NCBI GenBank assembly: GCA_025150425.1
Contig: CP102281.1
Span: forward strand, 2,630,743 to 2,694,742
Direction: 5' to 3'
Length of the DNA stretch: 64,000 nucleotides
Source: [Eubacterium] siraeum
GTDB taxonomy: Bacteria; Bacillota; Clostridia; Oscillospirales; Ruminococcaceae
Made by a program: the position numbers and the translations under genes. Below, piece by piece: positions 53,115 through 61,252 of the stretch (position 1 is the first letter of the stretch; the number at the start of each line of letters is the position of its first letter). Below the pieces are notes generated by a model. That model searched no databases and was not told the DNA's origin. It worked only from the letters and a program-made list of their open reading frames with translations.

Positions 53115-53151
53115 AAAACGTTCTGAGAACCTTTACCTCTCAGACCGTTTT
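53115..53151 (+). terminator. Terminator of mnmA
   Basis: AAAACG..CTGAGA (53115-53128) pairs with TCTCAG..CGTTTT (53138-53151). Confidence 0.75.
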
Positions 53152-53175
53152 AATATAAAGCAACAAATAAAATGC

Positions 53176-53204
53176 TTGTTAACGCATGAAAAATATGTTA
53201 TAAT
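53176..53204 (+). promoter_or_regulatory. Sigma-A promoter of the Abi_2 gene
   Basis: TTGTTA (53176-53181), 17-bp spacer, TATAAT (53199-53204). It overlaps the start of the longest open frame, which shows that the real start codon must be downstream. Confidence 0.75.
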
Positions 53205-53241
53205 AAACTATAATAAGTTCGTGTATAGGGCAGGTGTTTAT

Positions 53242-54210
53242 GTGAAACCCAAAAGTATAAATTCACTTATAAAATATATGCGTGATAAAAAAGGAATAGC
53301 TATAAACGGGAGTACCCAAAAGAAAAAATTAAGATATATGGGCTATTTTCACGGATATAAGGGATACAGATATTGTTATTCTCCGTCTTCATTGTTACCA
53401 TACACCGGCTTTAATGAACTTCAAGCGGTATATGAATTTGATATGGGCTTAAAAGCAATTCTCTATCCACAAATAATGTTTCTTGAAACAACAATAAAAA
53501 ACTATGCTCTGGAAAACATTCTCAAACAATCCGGAAGTGAGCGTTTCGCTGATATTTATACAAAACTTCTTAATGACTATAAAACTTTTCCTGTCGGTAG
53601 CCGAGAATATAAAGAATCGATTACAAAGCGAATGAACGTGAGAAACAAGATATACAGTGTTATTTCAAGGGATTACGGCAGAAACAACATAGTGAATCAT
53701 TATTATGATAAGGATAAAGCTGTACCGATATGGGCTATTTTTGAACTTTTGAGCTTGGGCGAATTTGGTAATTTTTTGTCTTGTGTAAATGTTACTGTAA
53801 GAAAAAATATTTCAGGAGATGTTGGCATTAAAACAAGTGTTGATTCCGACGGAAAAATGCTTGAAAAAATTGTCTATACTTTAAAAGATTTGAGAAATTC
53901 TGTGGCACATAATAATACAGTATTTGATACACGGTTTAAGACGGGCAAGGTTAATAACAGAATATCCAAATACATAATGTCTGAATTGAGTATTTCTAAT
54001 GTAACTTTTGATACGATTGTTGATTATATAGTTTTGATTGCATTTGTTATGTCGTTACTCAAATGCCCGAAAACGCAAATACAGCAGTTCATTCATCAGT
54101 TTGAAGATGCCTGTGACAATTTCAGAAAAAATGTACCTGCGAATATTTATTCAAAAATAATATATACTGATACAAAAGCAAAATTGACAGGAATAAAAAA
54201 TATTATTTAA
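53242..54210 (+). CDS. Abi_2 (AbiD/AbiF-like) abortive infection protein
   Basis: A 322-residue protein of the Abi_2 group, linked to phage defence. It has an N-terminal SINSLIKYMRDKKGI helix, YRYCYSPSSLLPYTGFNELQ and FDMGLKAILYPQIMFLE, then a C-terminal LRNSVAHNN, the R-x4-H HEPN ribonuclease motif. I start at GTG 53242 because the upstream TTG lies in the -35 box. The gene is clearly AT-richer than its neighbours, which suggests transfer. A small-RNA-like unit follows directly. Confidence 0.85.
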   Translation: MKPKSINSLIKYMRDKKGIAINGSTQKKKLRYMGYFHGYKGYRYCYSPSSLLPYTGFNELQAVYEFDMGLKAILYPQIMFLETTIKNYALENILKQSGSERFADIYTKLLNDYKTFPVGSREYKESITKRMNVRNKIYSVISRDYGRNNIVNHYYDKDKAVPIWAIFELLSLGEFGNFLSCVNVTVRKNISGDVGIKTSVDSDGKMLEKIVYTLKDLRNSVAHNNTVFDTRFKTGKVNNRISKYIMSELSISNVTFDTIVDYIVLIAFVMSLLKCPKTQIQQFIHQFEDACDNFRKNVPANIYSKIIYTDTKAKLTGIKNII

Positions 54211-54224
54211 TTTCACTAAAAGAC

Positions 54225-54253
54225 TTGCATTTTTTGTGTAAGTACAGTATAAT
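54225..54253 (+). promoter_or_regulatory. Promoter of the small RNA unit
   Basis: TTGCAT (54225-54230), 17-bp spacer, TATAAT (54248-54253), starting 15 bp after the Abi_2 stop. Confidence 0.8.
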
Positions 54254-54260
54254 ATAATAT

Positions 54261-54324
54261 AGAATAGCGGCTGACGTCTGCGGACTAAGCCTAAGATAGT
54301 CGGATGCGTCCGACTATCTTTTTT
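54261..54324 (+). ncRNA. Candidate small RNA of about 64 nt
   Basis: A complete unit: promoter at 54225, then about 30 nt with hairpin GGCT-GAC-GTC-TGCG-GAC-TA-AGCC, then a terminator with 11-bp stem AGATAGTCGGA/TCCGACTATCT, a TGCG loop and six Ts. Both hairpins carry the same TGCG loop. No open frame fits. Confidence 0.72.
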
Positions 54325-54402
54325 ATATAGCCATTCAGCGTTATACACTGCGATGCCTTTTACCAACCATCAGAACAGCAATCCTAAAGAACCTTATAGC
54401 AA

Positions 54403-54443
54403 AAAAGGATACCGCAAACCTCAACAGTTTGCTGTATCCTTTT
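54403..54443. terminator. Bidirectional terminator between the small RNA and GNAT gene
   Basis: AAAAGGATAC-C-GCAAAC (54403-54419) pairs with GTTTGC-T-GTATCCTTTT (54427-54443), 16 pairs with one mismatch; serves the minus-strand GNAT/tyrS transcript. Confidence 0.85.
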
Positions 54444-54493
54444 AATTATGCCTGAATATAAAACAACGTCAATAGGGTGCGCTGTAAGCGCCC

Positions 54494-54592
54494 GCCGGTA
54501 ACGTACCTTCGCAAATCACCAACCGTCAGAACGGCGAGTTTGAAGCGGGTCACACCCGCACGGCGAATTGTCAGCGGCGACCCGCCGCTCCA
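54494..54592. repeat. R2 repeat overlapping the 3' end of the GNAT gene
   Basis: GCCGGTAACGTACCTTCGC, CCAACCGTCAGAACGGCGAG, GCGGGTCACACCCGC, then CAGCGGCGACCCGCCGCTCC. The last part overlaps the final codons of the minus-strand GNAT gene (stop at 54516). Confidence 0.78.
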
Positions 54593-55049
54593 TTTGGGTT
54601 TCACGGACGAACATTCCCATCTTTTCATAAAAATGACGTGCGCTGTCGTTGCCCTCCCAGACGTTCAGAGTAACTGTGTAACAACCTGTCTGCTTTGCAA
54701 AATCCATTACATAGTCAAAAAGCGTAGTTCCTATATGCCGACCCCTTGCGTTGCTGTCAACACATAAGTCATCTATATACAGCGTTTTTATATCTGTCAT
54801 ATTTGTTGCAAAAGCAGGCTCTTTGAGTATACAGAACGCATATCCCTGCACCGTGTCGCAGTCGTCTACAGCCACAAATACAGGTGTCTTTTCATCAGCG
54901 AATATATCCGACAGCTGATTTTCCGTGTACTTTGTCGTACCGTGTATAAATAAGTCGGGTCTTAAATCGGCGTGAAGCTCCAGTACCTGAGCGAGCAGCT
55001 CCGTAACACGCTTAATATCCTTGTCCTGCGCTCTTCTTACTCTTATCAT
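54516..55049 (-). CDS. GNAT-family N-acetyltransferase with repeat-derived C-terminus
   Basis: Acetyl-CoA-dependent acetyltransferase, 177 residues; substrate unknown. It has the acetyl-CoA loop VDSNARGRHIGTTLFDYV near residue 95-112 and the later ARHFYEKMGMFVRE. The family domain ends near residue 153 (FVRETQMERR). The last ~20 residues (SPCGCDPLQTRRSDGW) are encoded by an R2 repeat, so the original stop was probably replaced by the insertion. Its start lies 1 bp after tyrS. Confidence 0.88.
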   Translation of the reverse strand: MIRVRRAQDKDIKRVTELLAQVLELHADLRPDLFIHGTTKYTENQLSDIFADEKTPVFVAVDDCDTVQGYAFCILKEPAFATNMTDIKTLYIDDLCVDSNARGRHIGTTLFDYVMDFAKQTGCYTVTLNVWEGNDSARHFYEKMGMFVRETQMERRVAADNSPCGCDPLQTRRSDGW

Positions 55050-55050
55050 C

Positions 55051-56265
55051 TTATGCCTTTACTATCTTGCAGTAGCTCTTTTTACCCTTCTTGATTACGG
55101 CAAATTCACCTATCTCTATCATAGCCGCAGGGTCGGTCACCTTTTCATCGTTTACACTGATACCGCCGCCTGTTACGTTTGTTCTTGCCTCTCTCTTTGA
55201 CGGGCAGAGCTTTGATGCAACAAGAGCGTCAAGAATACCGATCTTACCATCGTTTACAAGCTCGGCAGGCATAACCGCAGTAGGCATATCGCCGCTGACA
55301 CCCTTACCGCCGAACAGTTCCTTTGCGGCGGCTAAAGCCTTTTCAGCTTCTTCCTCTCCGTGTACCAGCTTAGTAAGCTCGTAAGCGAGTATTTCCTTAG
55401 CCTTGTTAAGCTGTGCGCCCTCCCAGCTTTCCATCTCTCTTATCTGTTCAAGCGGCAGGAATGTAAGCATCTTTATGCACTTCATAACATCTGCGTCAGC
55501 AACGTTTCTCCAGTACTGGAAGAATTCAAACGGGCTTGTCTTTTCGGGGTCGAGCCATACAGCACCCTTTTCGGTCTTGCCCATTTTCTTGCCCTCTGAA
55601 TTTAAGAGCAGGGTAATGGTCATTGCGTGTGCGTCCTTGCCAAGCTTCTTTCTGATAAGCTCCGTACCGCCGAGCATATTGCTCCACTGGTCGTCGCCGC
55701 CGAACTGCATATTACAGCCGTAATCCTTGTACAGCTTGTAGAAGTCGTAGCTCTGCATTATCATATAGTTGAATTCGAGGAACGAAAGACCTCTTTCCAT
55801 TCTCTGCTTGTAGCACTCAGCACTCAGCATCTTGTTTACCGAGAAGCAAGCACCTACCTCACGCAGTACATCTACATAATTAAGGCTCAGCAGCCAGTCA
55901 GCATTGTTTACAAGCAGTGCCTTGCCGTCCGAGAAATCTATAAAACGGCTCATCTGCTTTTTGAAGCAGGCAATATTATGCTCAATATCTTCCTTTGTGA
56001 GCATCTTTCTCATATCCGTCTTGCCGGAGGGGTCGCCTATCATACCTGTACCGCCGCCGAGAAGCGCAATAGGCTTGTTGCCTGCCATCTGCAGACGCTT
56101 CATAAGGCACAGCGCCATAAAGTGACCGACGTGCAGAGAGTCGGCTGTCGGGTCAAAGCCTATATAGAACGTAGCCTTGCCCTCATTTATCATCTTGCTT
56201 ATCTCTTCCTCGTTCGTAACCTGAGCGATAAGCCCTCTTTCAATAAGTTCTTCGTAAAGTGTCAT
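55051..56265 (-). CDS. tyrS: Tyrosyl-tRNA synthetase
   Basis: Charges tRNA-Tyr. The 404-residue class I enzyme has the HIGH-like motif HVGH in [15 protein letters not shown] near residue 47, the tyrosine site around [25 protein letters not shown], the KMSKS-like [10 protein letters not shown] near residue 230, and a C-terminal S4 RNA-binding domain ([20 protein letters not shown]). No T-box is seen upstream, unlike many tyrS genes; the Tyr T-box lies on aroF instead. Confidence 0.96.
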   Translation of the reverse strand: MTLYEELIERGLIAQVTNEEEISKMINEGKATFYIGFDPTADSLHVGHFMALCLMKRLQMAGNKPIALLGGGTGMIGDPSGKTDMRKMLTKEDIEHNIACFKKQMSRFIDFSDGKALLVNNADWLLSLNYVDVLREVGACFSVNKMLSAECYKQRMERGLSFLEFNYMIMQSYDFYKLYKDYGCNMQFGGDDQWSNMLGGTELIRKKLGKDAHAMTITLLLNSEGKKMGKTEKGAVWLDPEKTSPFEFFQYWRNVADADVMKCIKMLTFLPLEQIREMESWEGAQLNKAKEILAYELTKLVHGEEEAEKALAAAKELFGGKGVSGDMPTAVMPAELVNDGKIGILDALVASKLCPSKREARTNVTGGGISVNDEKVTDPAAMIEIGEFAVIKKGKKSYCKIVKA

Positions 56266-56384
56266 TTTCTTCTTCCTTTCGGTTTATTTTATTATTTTCA
56301 AGACAAATGTCTGTGTGTCCGTTTGCAATATCATGCTGTCATCTGATATGAGCATTGTTTACCCATTTGCACTAATTCTCGGCT

Positions 56385-56470
56385 TATGAACGCTCTGTTT
56401 GTTTTGCGTCCTGCAAAACTCTGGGCGTTCAATATCGGGCATCCTTGCCCGTCCCTTGCCAAAGGTGAGC
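56385..56470 (+). repeat. R3 repeat plus fragment of the copy-B flanking repeat
   Basis: 56385-56452 matches 40073-40137 in inverse orientation (GAACGCTCTGTTTG, TTTTGCGTCCTGCAAAAC, GGGCGTTCAATATCGGGCAT). 56453-56470 (CCCTTGCCAAAGGTGAGC) matches the start of the direct repeats around RNA copy B. No gene is supported. Confidence 0.65.
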
Positions 56471-56580
56471 TAAATGTGATAGTTCTTCGCCCAAACTTTC
56501 AACAAGCCTCAAATCAATCTTGCAAAATCGTCCATTCCCGACCGTTCCGCTATCCTGCGAAAATCCGCAACGTTATCAAA

Positions 56581-56785
56581 GGTCGGAACAATCCGTCTAC
56601 ATTTCCGTCCGCCGTCAACGCAACTAAAGCCTATATCCATCTTTTTAAAAGGCAAATTTGAGGCGGCTCACAGCCGCAAGGTCGGAACAATCCGTCTACA
56701 TTTCCGTCCGCCGTCAACGCAACTAAAGCCTATATCCATCTTTTTAAAAGGCGAATTTGAGGCGGCTCACAGCCGCAAGGTCGGA
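56581..56785. repeat. 99-bp tandem repeat, two units plus a partial third
   Basis: Units begin GGTCGGAACAATCCGTC at 56581 and 56680 and a partial at 56779, with exact 99-bp spacing and nearly identical sequence. Each ends in the hairpin GCGGCTCACAGCCGC. It lies downstream of the aroF stop and may contribute a terminator-like hairpin. Confidence 0.9.
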
Positions 56786-56807
56786 ATTTGCCGCGCCCCA
56801 CGGGCGC

Positions 56808-57836
56808 TTACAGTTGGTCGGCTAAGCTGTAGATTAGCTTTTCTGTCTTTTCCCAGCCAAGACACGGGTCGGTTATCGACTTGCCGTAAACCGCATCGTC
56901 TGTGCTCTGGCTTCCGTCCTCGATATAGCTTTCAATCATAAGTCCCTTGACAAAGCCCTCAAGATCCTTGCTGTGACGACGGCTGTGGAGAATCTCGTTT
57001 GCTATTCTTACCTGCTCAAGATACTTCTTACCTGAATTTGAGTGGTTGGTGTCAACTATAACCGCCTTGTTCTGAAGCTCCTGCTTGCAGTAAAGCTCAT
57101 AGAGCAGTGACAGATCCTCGTAGTGATAATTCGGTATGGTTTCACCGTGCTTGTTTACAGCACCACGCAGGATAGCGTGTGCAAGCGGATTTCCGCTTGT
57201 GTGCGTTTCCCAGCCTCTGTATATAAAAGTATGGCTTGCCTGCGCCGCACGGATAGAATTGAGCATTACCGACATAGTTCCGCTCGTGGGATTTTTCATT
57301 CCCACAGGTATATCAAGTCCGCTTGCGGTAAGCCTGTGCTGCTGATCCTCTACAGAGCGTGCGCCGACCGCAACATAAGACAGGAGATCTGACAGATAGC
57401 GGTCATTTTCGGGGTACAGCATTTCATCCGCACAGGTAAAGCCGGTCTGCTCTATGGCGTGAAGATGAAGCTGTCTTACCTTGATAAGTCCCTCGAGCAT
57501 ATCCTCGTGCTTTGTGGGGTCGGGCTGATGTATCATACCCTTATATCCTTCTCCTGTGGTACGGGGCTTGTTCGTGTAAATTCTCGGTATGATCAGTATC
57601 TTATCCTTTACCTGCTCCTGAACGGGTACAAGCCTTGAAATATAATCAATGACCGGCTCTTCCTTGTCGGCGGAGCAAGGTCCGATTATAAGCAGAAACT
57701 TATTGCTTTTTCCCGTGAATACATCGGCTATTTCCTTATCCCTCTGCGCCTTTATTTCCTTTACCTTTTCACTTGCAGGGTACTTTTTCTTGATCTCCTC
57801 AGGATCGGGCAGACGTACCAGTAGATCCATGCTCAT
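56808..57836 (-). CDS. aroF: 3-deoxy-7-phosphoheptulonate (DAHP) synthase
   Basis: First enzyme of the shikimate pathway, condensing PEP and erythrose 4-phosphate. The 342-residue type I enzyme has the motif PRTTGEGYKGMIHQPDP near residue 88-104, YVAVGARSVEDQQHR, and the metal-binding VDTNHSNSGKKY. It belongs to the AroFGH group. Control is by a tyrosine T-box upstream, which fits the pathway; aroE and aroK are elsewhere in the window. Confidence 0.95.
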   Translation of the reverse strand: MSMDLLVRLPDPEEIKKKYPASEKVKEIKAQRDKEIADVFTGKSNKFLLIIGPCSADKEEPVIDYISRLVPVQEQVKDKILIIPRIYTNKPRTTGEGYKGMIHQPDPTKHEDMLEGLIKVRQLHLHAIEQTGFTCADEMLYPENDRYLSDLLSYVAVGARSVEDQQHRLTASGLDIPVGMKNPTSGTMSVMLNSIRAAQASHTFIYRGWETHTSGNPLAHAILRGAVNKHGETIPNYHYEDLSLLYELYCKQELQNKAVIVDTNHSNSGKKYLEQVRIANEILHSRRHSKDLEGFVKGLMIESYIEDGSQSTDDAVYGKSITDPCLGWEKTEKLIYSLADQL

Positions 57837-57891
57837 TGTCTTTCGACCTCCAAAAAATAAATTTTGGTCTTAATCTAACGGGTGGAAAATT

Positions 57892-58131
57892 AAAAAGCCC
57901 TCCGTGCAAAAATGCACAGAGGGCGAATTATCGCGGTACCACCTCAGTTTATCCGTGCGTTTAGACCATTTCACACGAACCTCAAAAGCTATAACGTAGC
58001 TACCGTTCCCGAAGGACAGCTCAGGGGTGTATCTTCACATTAAAACGTCTGCCGTTTCACACCGACCAACGACTCTCTGAAAGCACGTTTCACGCTACTT
58101 TTTCCCTTCAAAGCCTTTAATATATCGCTTT
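57892..58131 (-). promoter_or_regulatory. Tyrosine T-box riboswitch of the DAHP synthase gene
   Basis: Transcript of about 240 nt from a start near 58131. The specifier codon TAC (Tyr) is at 58031-58029 within GAAGATACACCCC, with an AGTA motif on the 5' side. The T-box AGGTGGTACCGCG is at 57944-57932, and the terminator GCCCTCTGTGCA/TGCACGGAGGGC with a T-run is at 57924-57892. TGGT can pair with a tRNA ending ACCA, as tRNA-Tyr does. Confidence 0.9.
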
Positions 58132-58137
58132 AAACCG

Positions 58138-58166
58138 ATTGTAGCATATCCTTGCTGTTTTGTCAA
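58138..58166 (-). promoter_or_regulatory. Sigma-A promoter of the tyrosine T-box unit
   Basis: Minus strand TTGACA (58166-58161), 17-bp spacer, TACAAT (58143-58138). Confidence 0.88.
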
Positions 58167-58322
58167 GAGAAAATTTCGTTTTATCAGCAGACATCGGTAG
58201 CACTATAGGTATCTCGTTTGCAATATCACATAAAATTTTCCGTGTTGTAGAAATATTTGTAGGGGAGGGCATACAAATATTCATACTCAAAAGCGTTCAA
58301 TAAGAAACAAGATTGTACTAAA

Positions 58323-58352
58323 AATCCGCTGTTTTTTTGCAAACAACGGATT
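58323..58352 (-). terminator. Terminator-like hairpin downstream of the DUF4956 gene
   Basis: AATCCG-C-TGTTT pairs with AAACA-A-CGGATT (58323-58352); on the minus strand TTTTTAG follows. Confidence 0.6.
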
Positions 58353-58380
58353 CTGTGATATTAAAAATAAATTAACGTCA

Positions 58381-58560
58381 ATAGGGTGTGACCTCAGTCA
58401 CCCGCCGGTAACGCAACTTCCGTAAATTACAAACATTCAGAACGGCGAATTTGATGCGACTCACAGCCGCCCGCCGGTAACGTAACCTCCGCAAATCGCC
58501 AACCGTTAGAACGGCGAATTGTCAGCGGCGACTCGCCGCACGGCGAATTTACCGTGGCTT
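58381..58560. repeat. R2 repeats, two adjacent copies
   Basis: Two units of the R2 type begin CGCCGGTAACGCAACTTCCG (58399) and CGCCGGTAACGTAACCTCCG (58471). The block also has the lead-in ACGTCAATAGGGTG, shared with 54467. It lies between the aroF promoter and the DUF4956 stop. No gene was seen. Confidence 0.78.
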
Positions 58561-58568
58561 TCAGCCAC

Positions 58569-59276
58569 TTAGTTCATGTATTCGCCGTTGTATTCGAGGA
58601 GCGTTACACTGTCAACACCGTCGATAGCCTTGAATCTTGAAAGCTGAGTTGTGTCATTATTTGCAGTCTTTATCTCGATAGTCAGTTCAATGCGGTCGTT
58701 TATCTGCGTCTTGTTCTTCAGCTTGTACTTGAGCGTTCCGAGAAGTGCGTTGACATTGCTCTCAGCGTCCGTACCATAGCGTACAACAAGAAGATAGCAA
58801 CGGCGCTCCTTCTTCACCATAGTAAGAATTATGTACAGTGCCGCAACAAAAACAGTACCTATTATTGCAACAAAGTAAAGTCCTGCGCCTGCCGTGATAC
58901 CTGCGCCTACTCCCCAGAACAAGAAGCCCACATCGAGCGGGTCCTTTATTGCCGAGCGGAATCGCACAATAGACAACGCACCGACCATACCGAGCGACAG
59001 TACAAGGTTTGCACTGATAGTCATTATGATAAACGCCGTAACCACCGTGATGAGAAGTACAAGTATGTTGAAATTGTCGCTGTAGACAACTCCTCTGTAG
59101 AACATACGGTAAACAAGATAAATTATCGCTCCGCACAGTGTAGCTGTGAGCAGTGCGAGCAGTATTCTCGGCAGTGACAGGCTCTCAAGCTGTGCCGTAA
59201 TATCAAAGCTCTGTCCTATAAGGGATAATAAGTCGTCCCCCGTGCTTTCCGCAAGTGCGGTCAGATGTTGTAACAT
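58569..59276 (-). CDS. DUF4956 membrane protein
   Basis: A 235-residue protein with four hydrophobic segments in the N-terminal two thirds and a soluble C-terminus. The stretch MVGALSIVRFRSAIKDPLDVGFLFW is the DUF4956 hallmark. This family is regularly found next to VTC-domain proteins, as here (37 bp), and often with CotH kinases. A role with a polyphosphate- or CotH-linked surface system is inferred. GGAGG precedes the ATG. Confidence 0.9.
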   Translation of the reverse strand: MLQHLTALAESTGDDLLSLIGQSFDITAQLESLSLPRILLALLTATLCGAIIYLVYRMFYRGVVYSDNFNILVLLITVVTAFIIMTISANLVLSLGMVGALSIVRFRSAIKDPLDVGFLFWGVGAGITAGAGLYFVAIIGTVFVAALYIILTMVKKERRCYLLVVRYGTDAESNVNALLGTLKYKLKNKTQINDRIELTIEIKTANNDTTQLSRFKAIDGVDSVTLLEYNGEYMN

Positions 59277-59313
59277 TTTTAATTTTCCTCCGATCAGTTT
59301 TCCATGTTGCTGT

Positions 59314-60027
59314 TTATGTCCGCATTTTAAGGCTTGTCAGCTTGTCATGGCACAATATAAATTTAGATACCGAGTCCTGCCTCAGTTCGATACCGCCGAG
59401 CAGATCCATTAGATAAGACGGCAGATAATCGTCATACTTTATCTCTATAACCGCCGTGAAATCCTCAACAGGCAGGTATCTGACGCTTTGCGACAGCATA
59501 TCATCCGAAAAAGCTCCCGCTTTGAATCCGCTGTCAATGGTGAATCGCACATTGCCCTCTGGATTTATAAACGCCTGCCTCTTATAATCCACTATAACAG
59601 ACGGGCGGAGCAGAGCCAGCGAATTGCTGTAAGATGCGTCATCAAGGATAGTCCCCTCATATTCGCCGCTCCATACAAAAGAATAATCTCCTCTTAATAT
59701 AGAGTAATACTGCTCCGGGCTTATCCATATCCCACGCTTTGACGTCATATCCCTGTCCTTGTACTTGCATTCAAAATGCAGCAGCTTGTCCGACAGGTCA
59801 TAGGTCCTTATACGGTATTTCTTACGGGTATCCGCACCTATCAGCTTATCGTTATAAGCCGTCCGGTACACATCGTCAAGATATACGCTCGTTATGCGAT
59901 AACAACCGTTCTCTCCGTGTGCGTCGGGTGTCATAACCGCAGAGAAACGCTCCCTCAGTATTTCACACTGTGCCGCTGTCGCAGGAAACTTGTATTCGTG
60001 CCGCAATGCACGCTCTCTGTATATCAT
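59314..60027 (-). CDS. VTC-domain polyphosphate polymerase-like protein
   Basis: A 237-residue VTC/triphosphate-tunnel protein. It has RHEYKFPATAAQC near the start and the basic and acidic pairs that line the tunnel (KYRIRTYD, HFECKYKDRDMTSKRG, EIKYDDYLP). In yeast, VTC makes polyphosphate; bacterial homologues are mostly untested. The ATG at 60027 follows GGGGAGGG; the longer start at 60048 would overlap that site. It is upstream of the DUF4956 gene in one transcript. Confidence 0.88.
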   Translation of the reverse strand: MIYRERALRHEYKFPATAAQCEILRERFSAVMTPDAHGENGCYRITSVYLDDVYRTAYNDKLIGADTRKKYRIRTYDLSDKLLHFECKYKDRDMTSKRGIWISPEQYYSILRGDYSFVWSGEYEGTILDDASYSNSLALLRPSVIVDYKRQAFINPEGNVRFTIDSGFKAGAFSDDMLSQSVRYLPVEDFTAVIEIKYDDYLPSYLMDLLGGIELRQDSVSKFILCHDKLTSLKMRT

Positions 60028-60179
60028 TACGTCCCTCCCCGCAATCAAAATCGTATAATCGCATTCATCTTAAATAAACGCAGTATCAGTATAGCATATC
60101 CGCCCGTAAATTTCAACATATTTTTCTCATATTCAGTCTTATTTTTTGTTGTAATTTTATGTAATGTAAAATCTGCTAT

Positions 60180-60800
60180 CGGGTTTTCATAAAATCGCTT
60201 TACCTGTTGAAATGGTAATTGTAAAATTTCATTCGGAGTTTTTCACCGCCTGTTAAAAATAGTTTTTCTTCTTATTAACACCCGTACAAGCTCATTTTAA
60301 GCGGAGTTATTCACATATTCAACGGAGTTTTCAACTAAAAAAACAAAAAACTGACCAAAGAGCAGTTGAAAACGCTTAGTTTTCAACATTTTCAACCGTC
60401 ACACCTGTTGAAAAGTGGGTAAATCGGTTCATTATACCCTTTGTAAACAGCTTACAGCTTATGTAGACTTGTTACAATATACACGCTGACAACATGATAA
60501 CTCTCTGTTTTTTCGAAAATAAAAACAATTATCGTTTATTTCCCTTTTTATGCCACCATATAACATTATTTGTAAATCACGTTTTTCAATTTCAACCGCC
60601 GGCGAAAAAATCGTATTTTTAGTTTTTATCGGAAGTTTAAACAGTTTCAACGGAGTTTTCAACAGTTTCTGACCGATTTTCACCAAGACAAGTTGAAAGC
60701 ACAGTAGTTTTCCACACTTTTCTGTTGAAAACTAATATCCGTAGCGTATAATTTAACATATTTTTCCTATAATACATTTTGTAATCTTGAAATGTTGAAA
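60180..60800. other. Non-coding region dense in TTTTCAAC/GTTGAAAA motifs
   Basis: About a dozen TTTTCAAC-type motifs in both orientations occur here (for example 60328, 60365, 60379, 60388, 60406, 60656, 60692, 60724, 60793), with one TTTTCCACA. It includes the perfect inverted repeat GTTGAAAAC-gctta-GTTTTCAAC (60365-60387). The 18-mer TTCAACGGAGTTTTCAAC is repeated at 60318 and 60646. No gene was found. It resembles a DnaA-box cluster but lies between metabolic genes. A TTGAAA-16-TATAAT promoter at 60725-60752 probably serves the next gene. Confidence 0.6.
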
Positions 60801-60816
60801 AAAGGAGCGAATATAA

Positions 60817-61083
60817 TTGGTAAAAGCGGTTAACAAACTGGTGCTTGAAATAAACAACACCGAAAACGAGTATTTTGAAAAGGCAATTTTCTACATCCGC
60901 CCCGAAATGTCGTGCAACAGCAAGCTGAGAAGTCAGGCACAGCTTTACCTTAACAAAATAAGCCTTGAAAAACCGGAAAAATTCCGCAGTAACGGCAAGC
61001 TCCCTTATATAATCGGTATAACTGCCGGCATTTCGGCGGCGCTCATAATTTCCGCCGTACTGCTTTTTGCAGGCATTATATGA
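60817..61083 (+). CDS. Small membrane protein of unknown function
   Basis: 88 residues. The start is TTG at 60817 with AAAGGAGC 8 nt upstream. The N-terminal 65 residues are soluble and charged (YFEKAIFYIRPEMSCNSKL); one hydrophobic helix (about 66-87, YIIGITAGISAALIISAVLL) ends the protein. I do not know a function. It lies between the motif-rich region and pyk, on its own promoter. Confidence 0.72.
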   Translation: MVKAVNKLVLEINNTENEYFEKAIFYIRPEMSCNSKLRSQAQLYLNKISLEKPEKFRSNGKLPYIIGITAGISAALIISAVLLFAGII

Positions 61084-61150
61084 CAGCCTCCCGTGCTGAT
61101 ATTTCTTATGTAAAGTTATTGTAAAATCTGTCACCGGATTCTTTTTTCTG

Positions 61151-61180
61151 TTGACTTGCAAAGTAAAAAAATGTTATACT
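61151..61180 (+). promoter_or_regulatory. Sigma-A promoter of pyk
   Basis: TTGACT (61151-61156), 18-bp spacer, TATACT (61175-61180). Confidence 0.75.
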
Positions 61181-61252
61181 GATTATGACCGTTTTTAATA
61201 TACAGACGGTATGAAAAATGTATGGACAGCTTTAACGGAAGAAAGGATATTT

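Noticed and set aside
53176..53241. Upstream 22-codon extension of the Abi_2 gene from TTG
   Set aside because: The TTG lies in the -35 box and the transcript would start after it.
56386..56661. 91-codon open frame upstream of tyrS
   Set aside because: Made entirely of dispersed and tandem repeat sequence; no ribosome site.
60180..60800. Chromosomal replication origin
   Set aside because: No dnaA, dnaN, rpmH or similar genes nearby and the motifs differ from standard DnaA boxes; kept only as a motif cluster.
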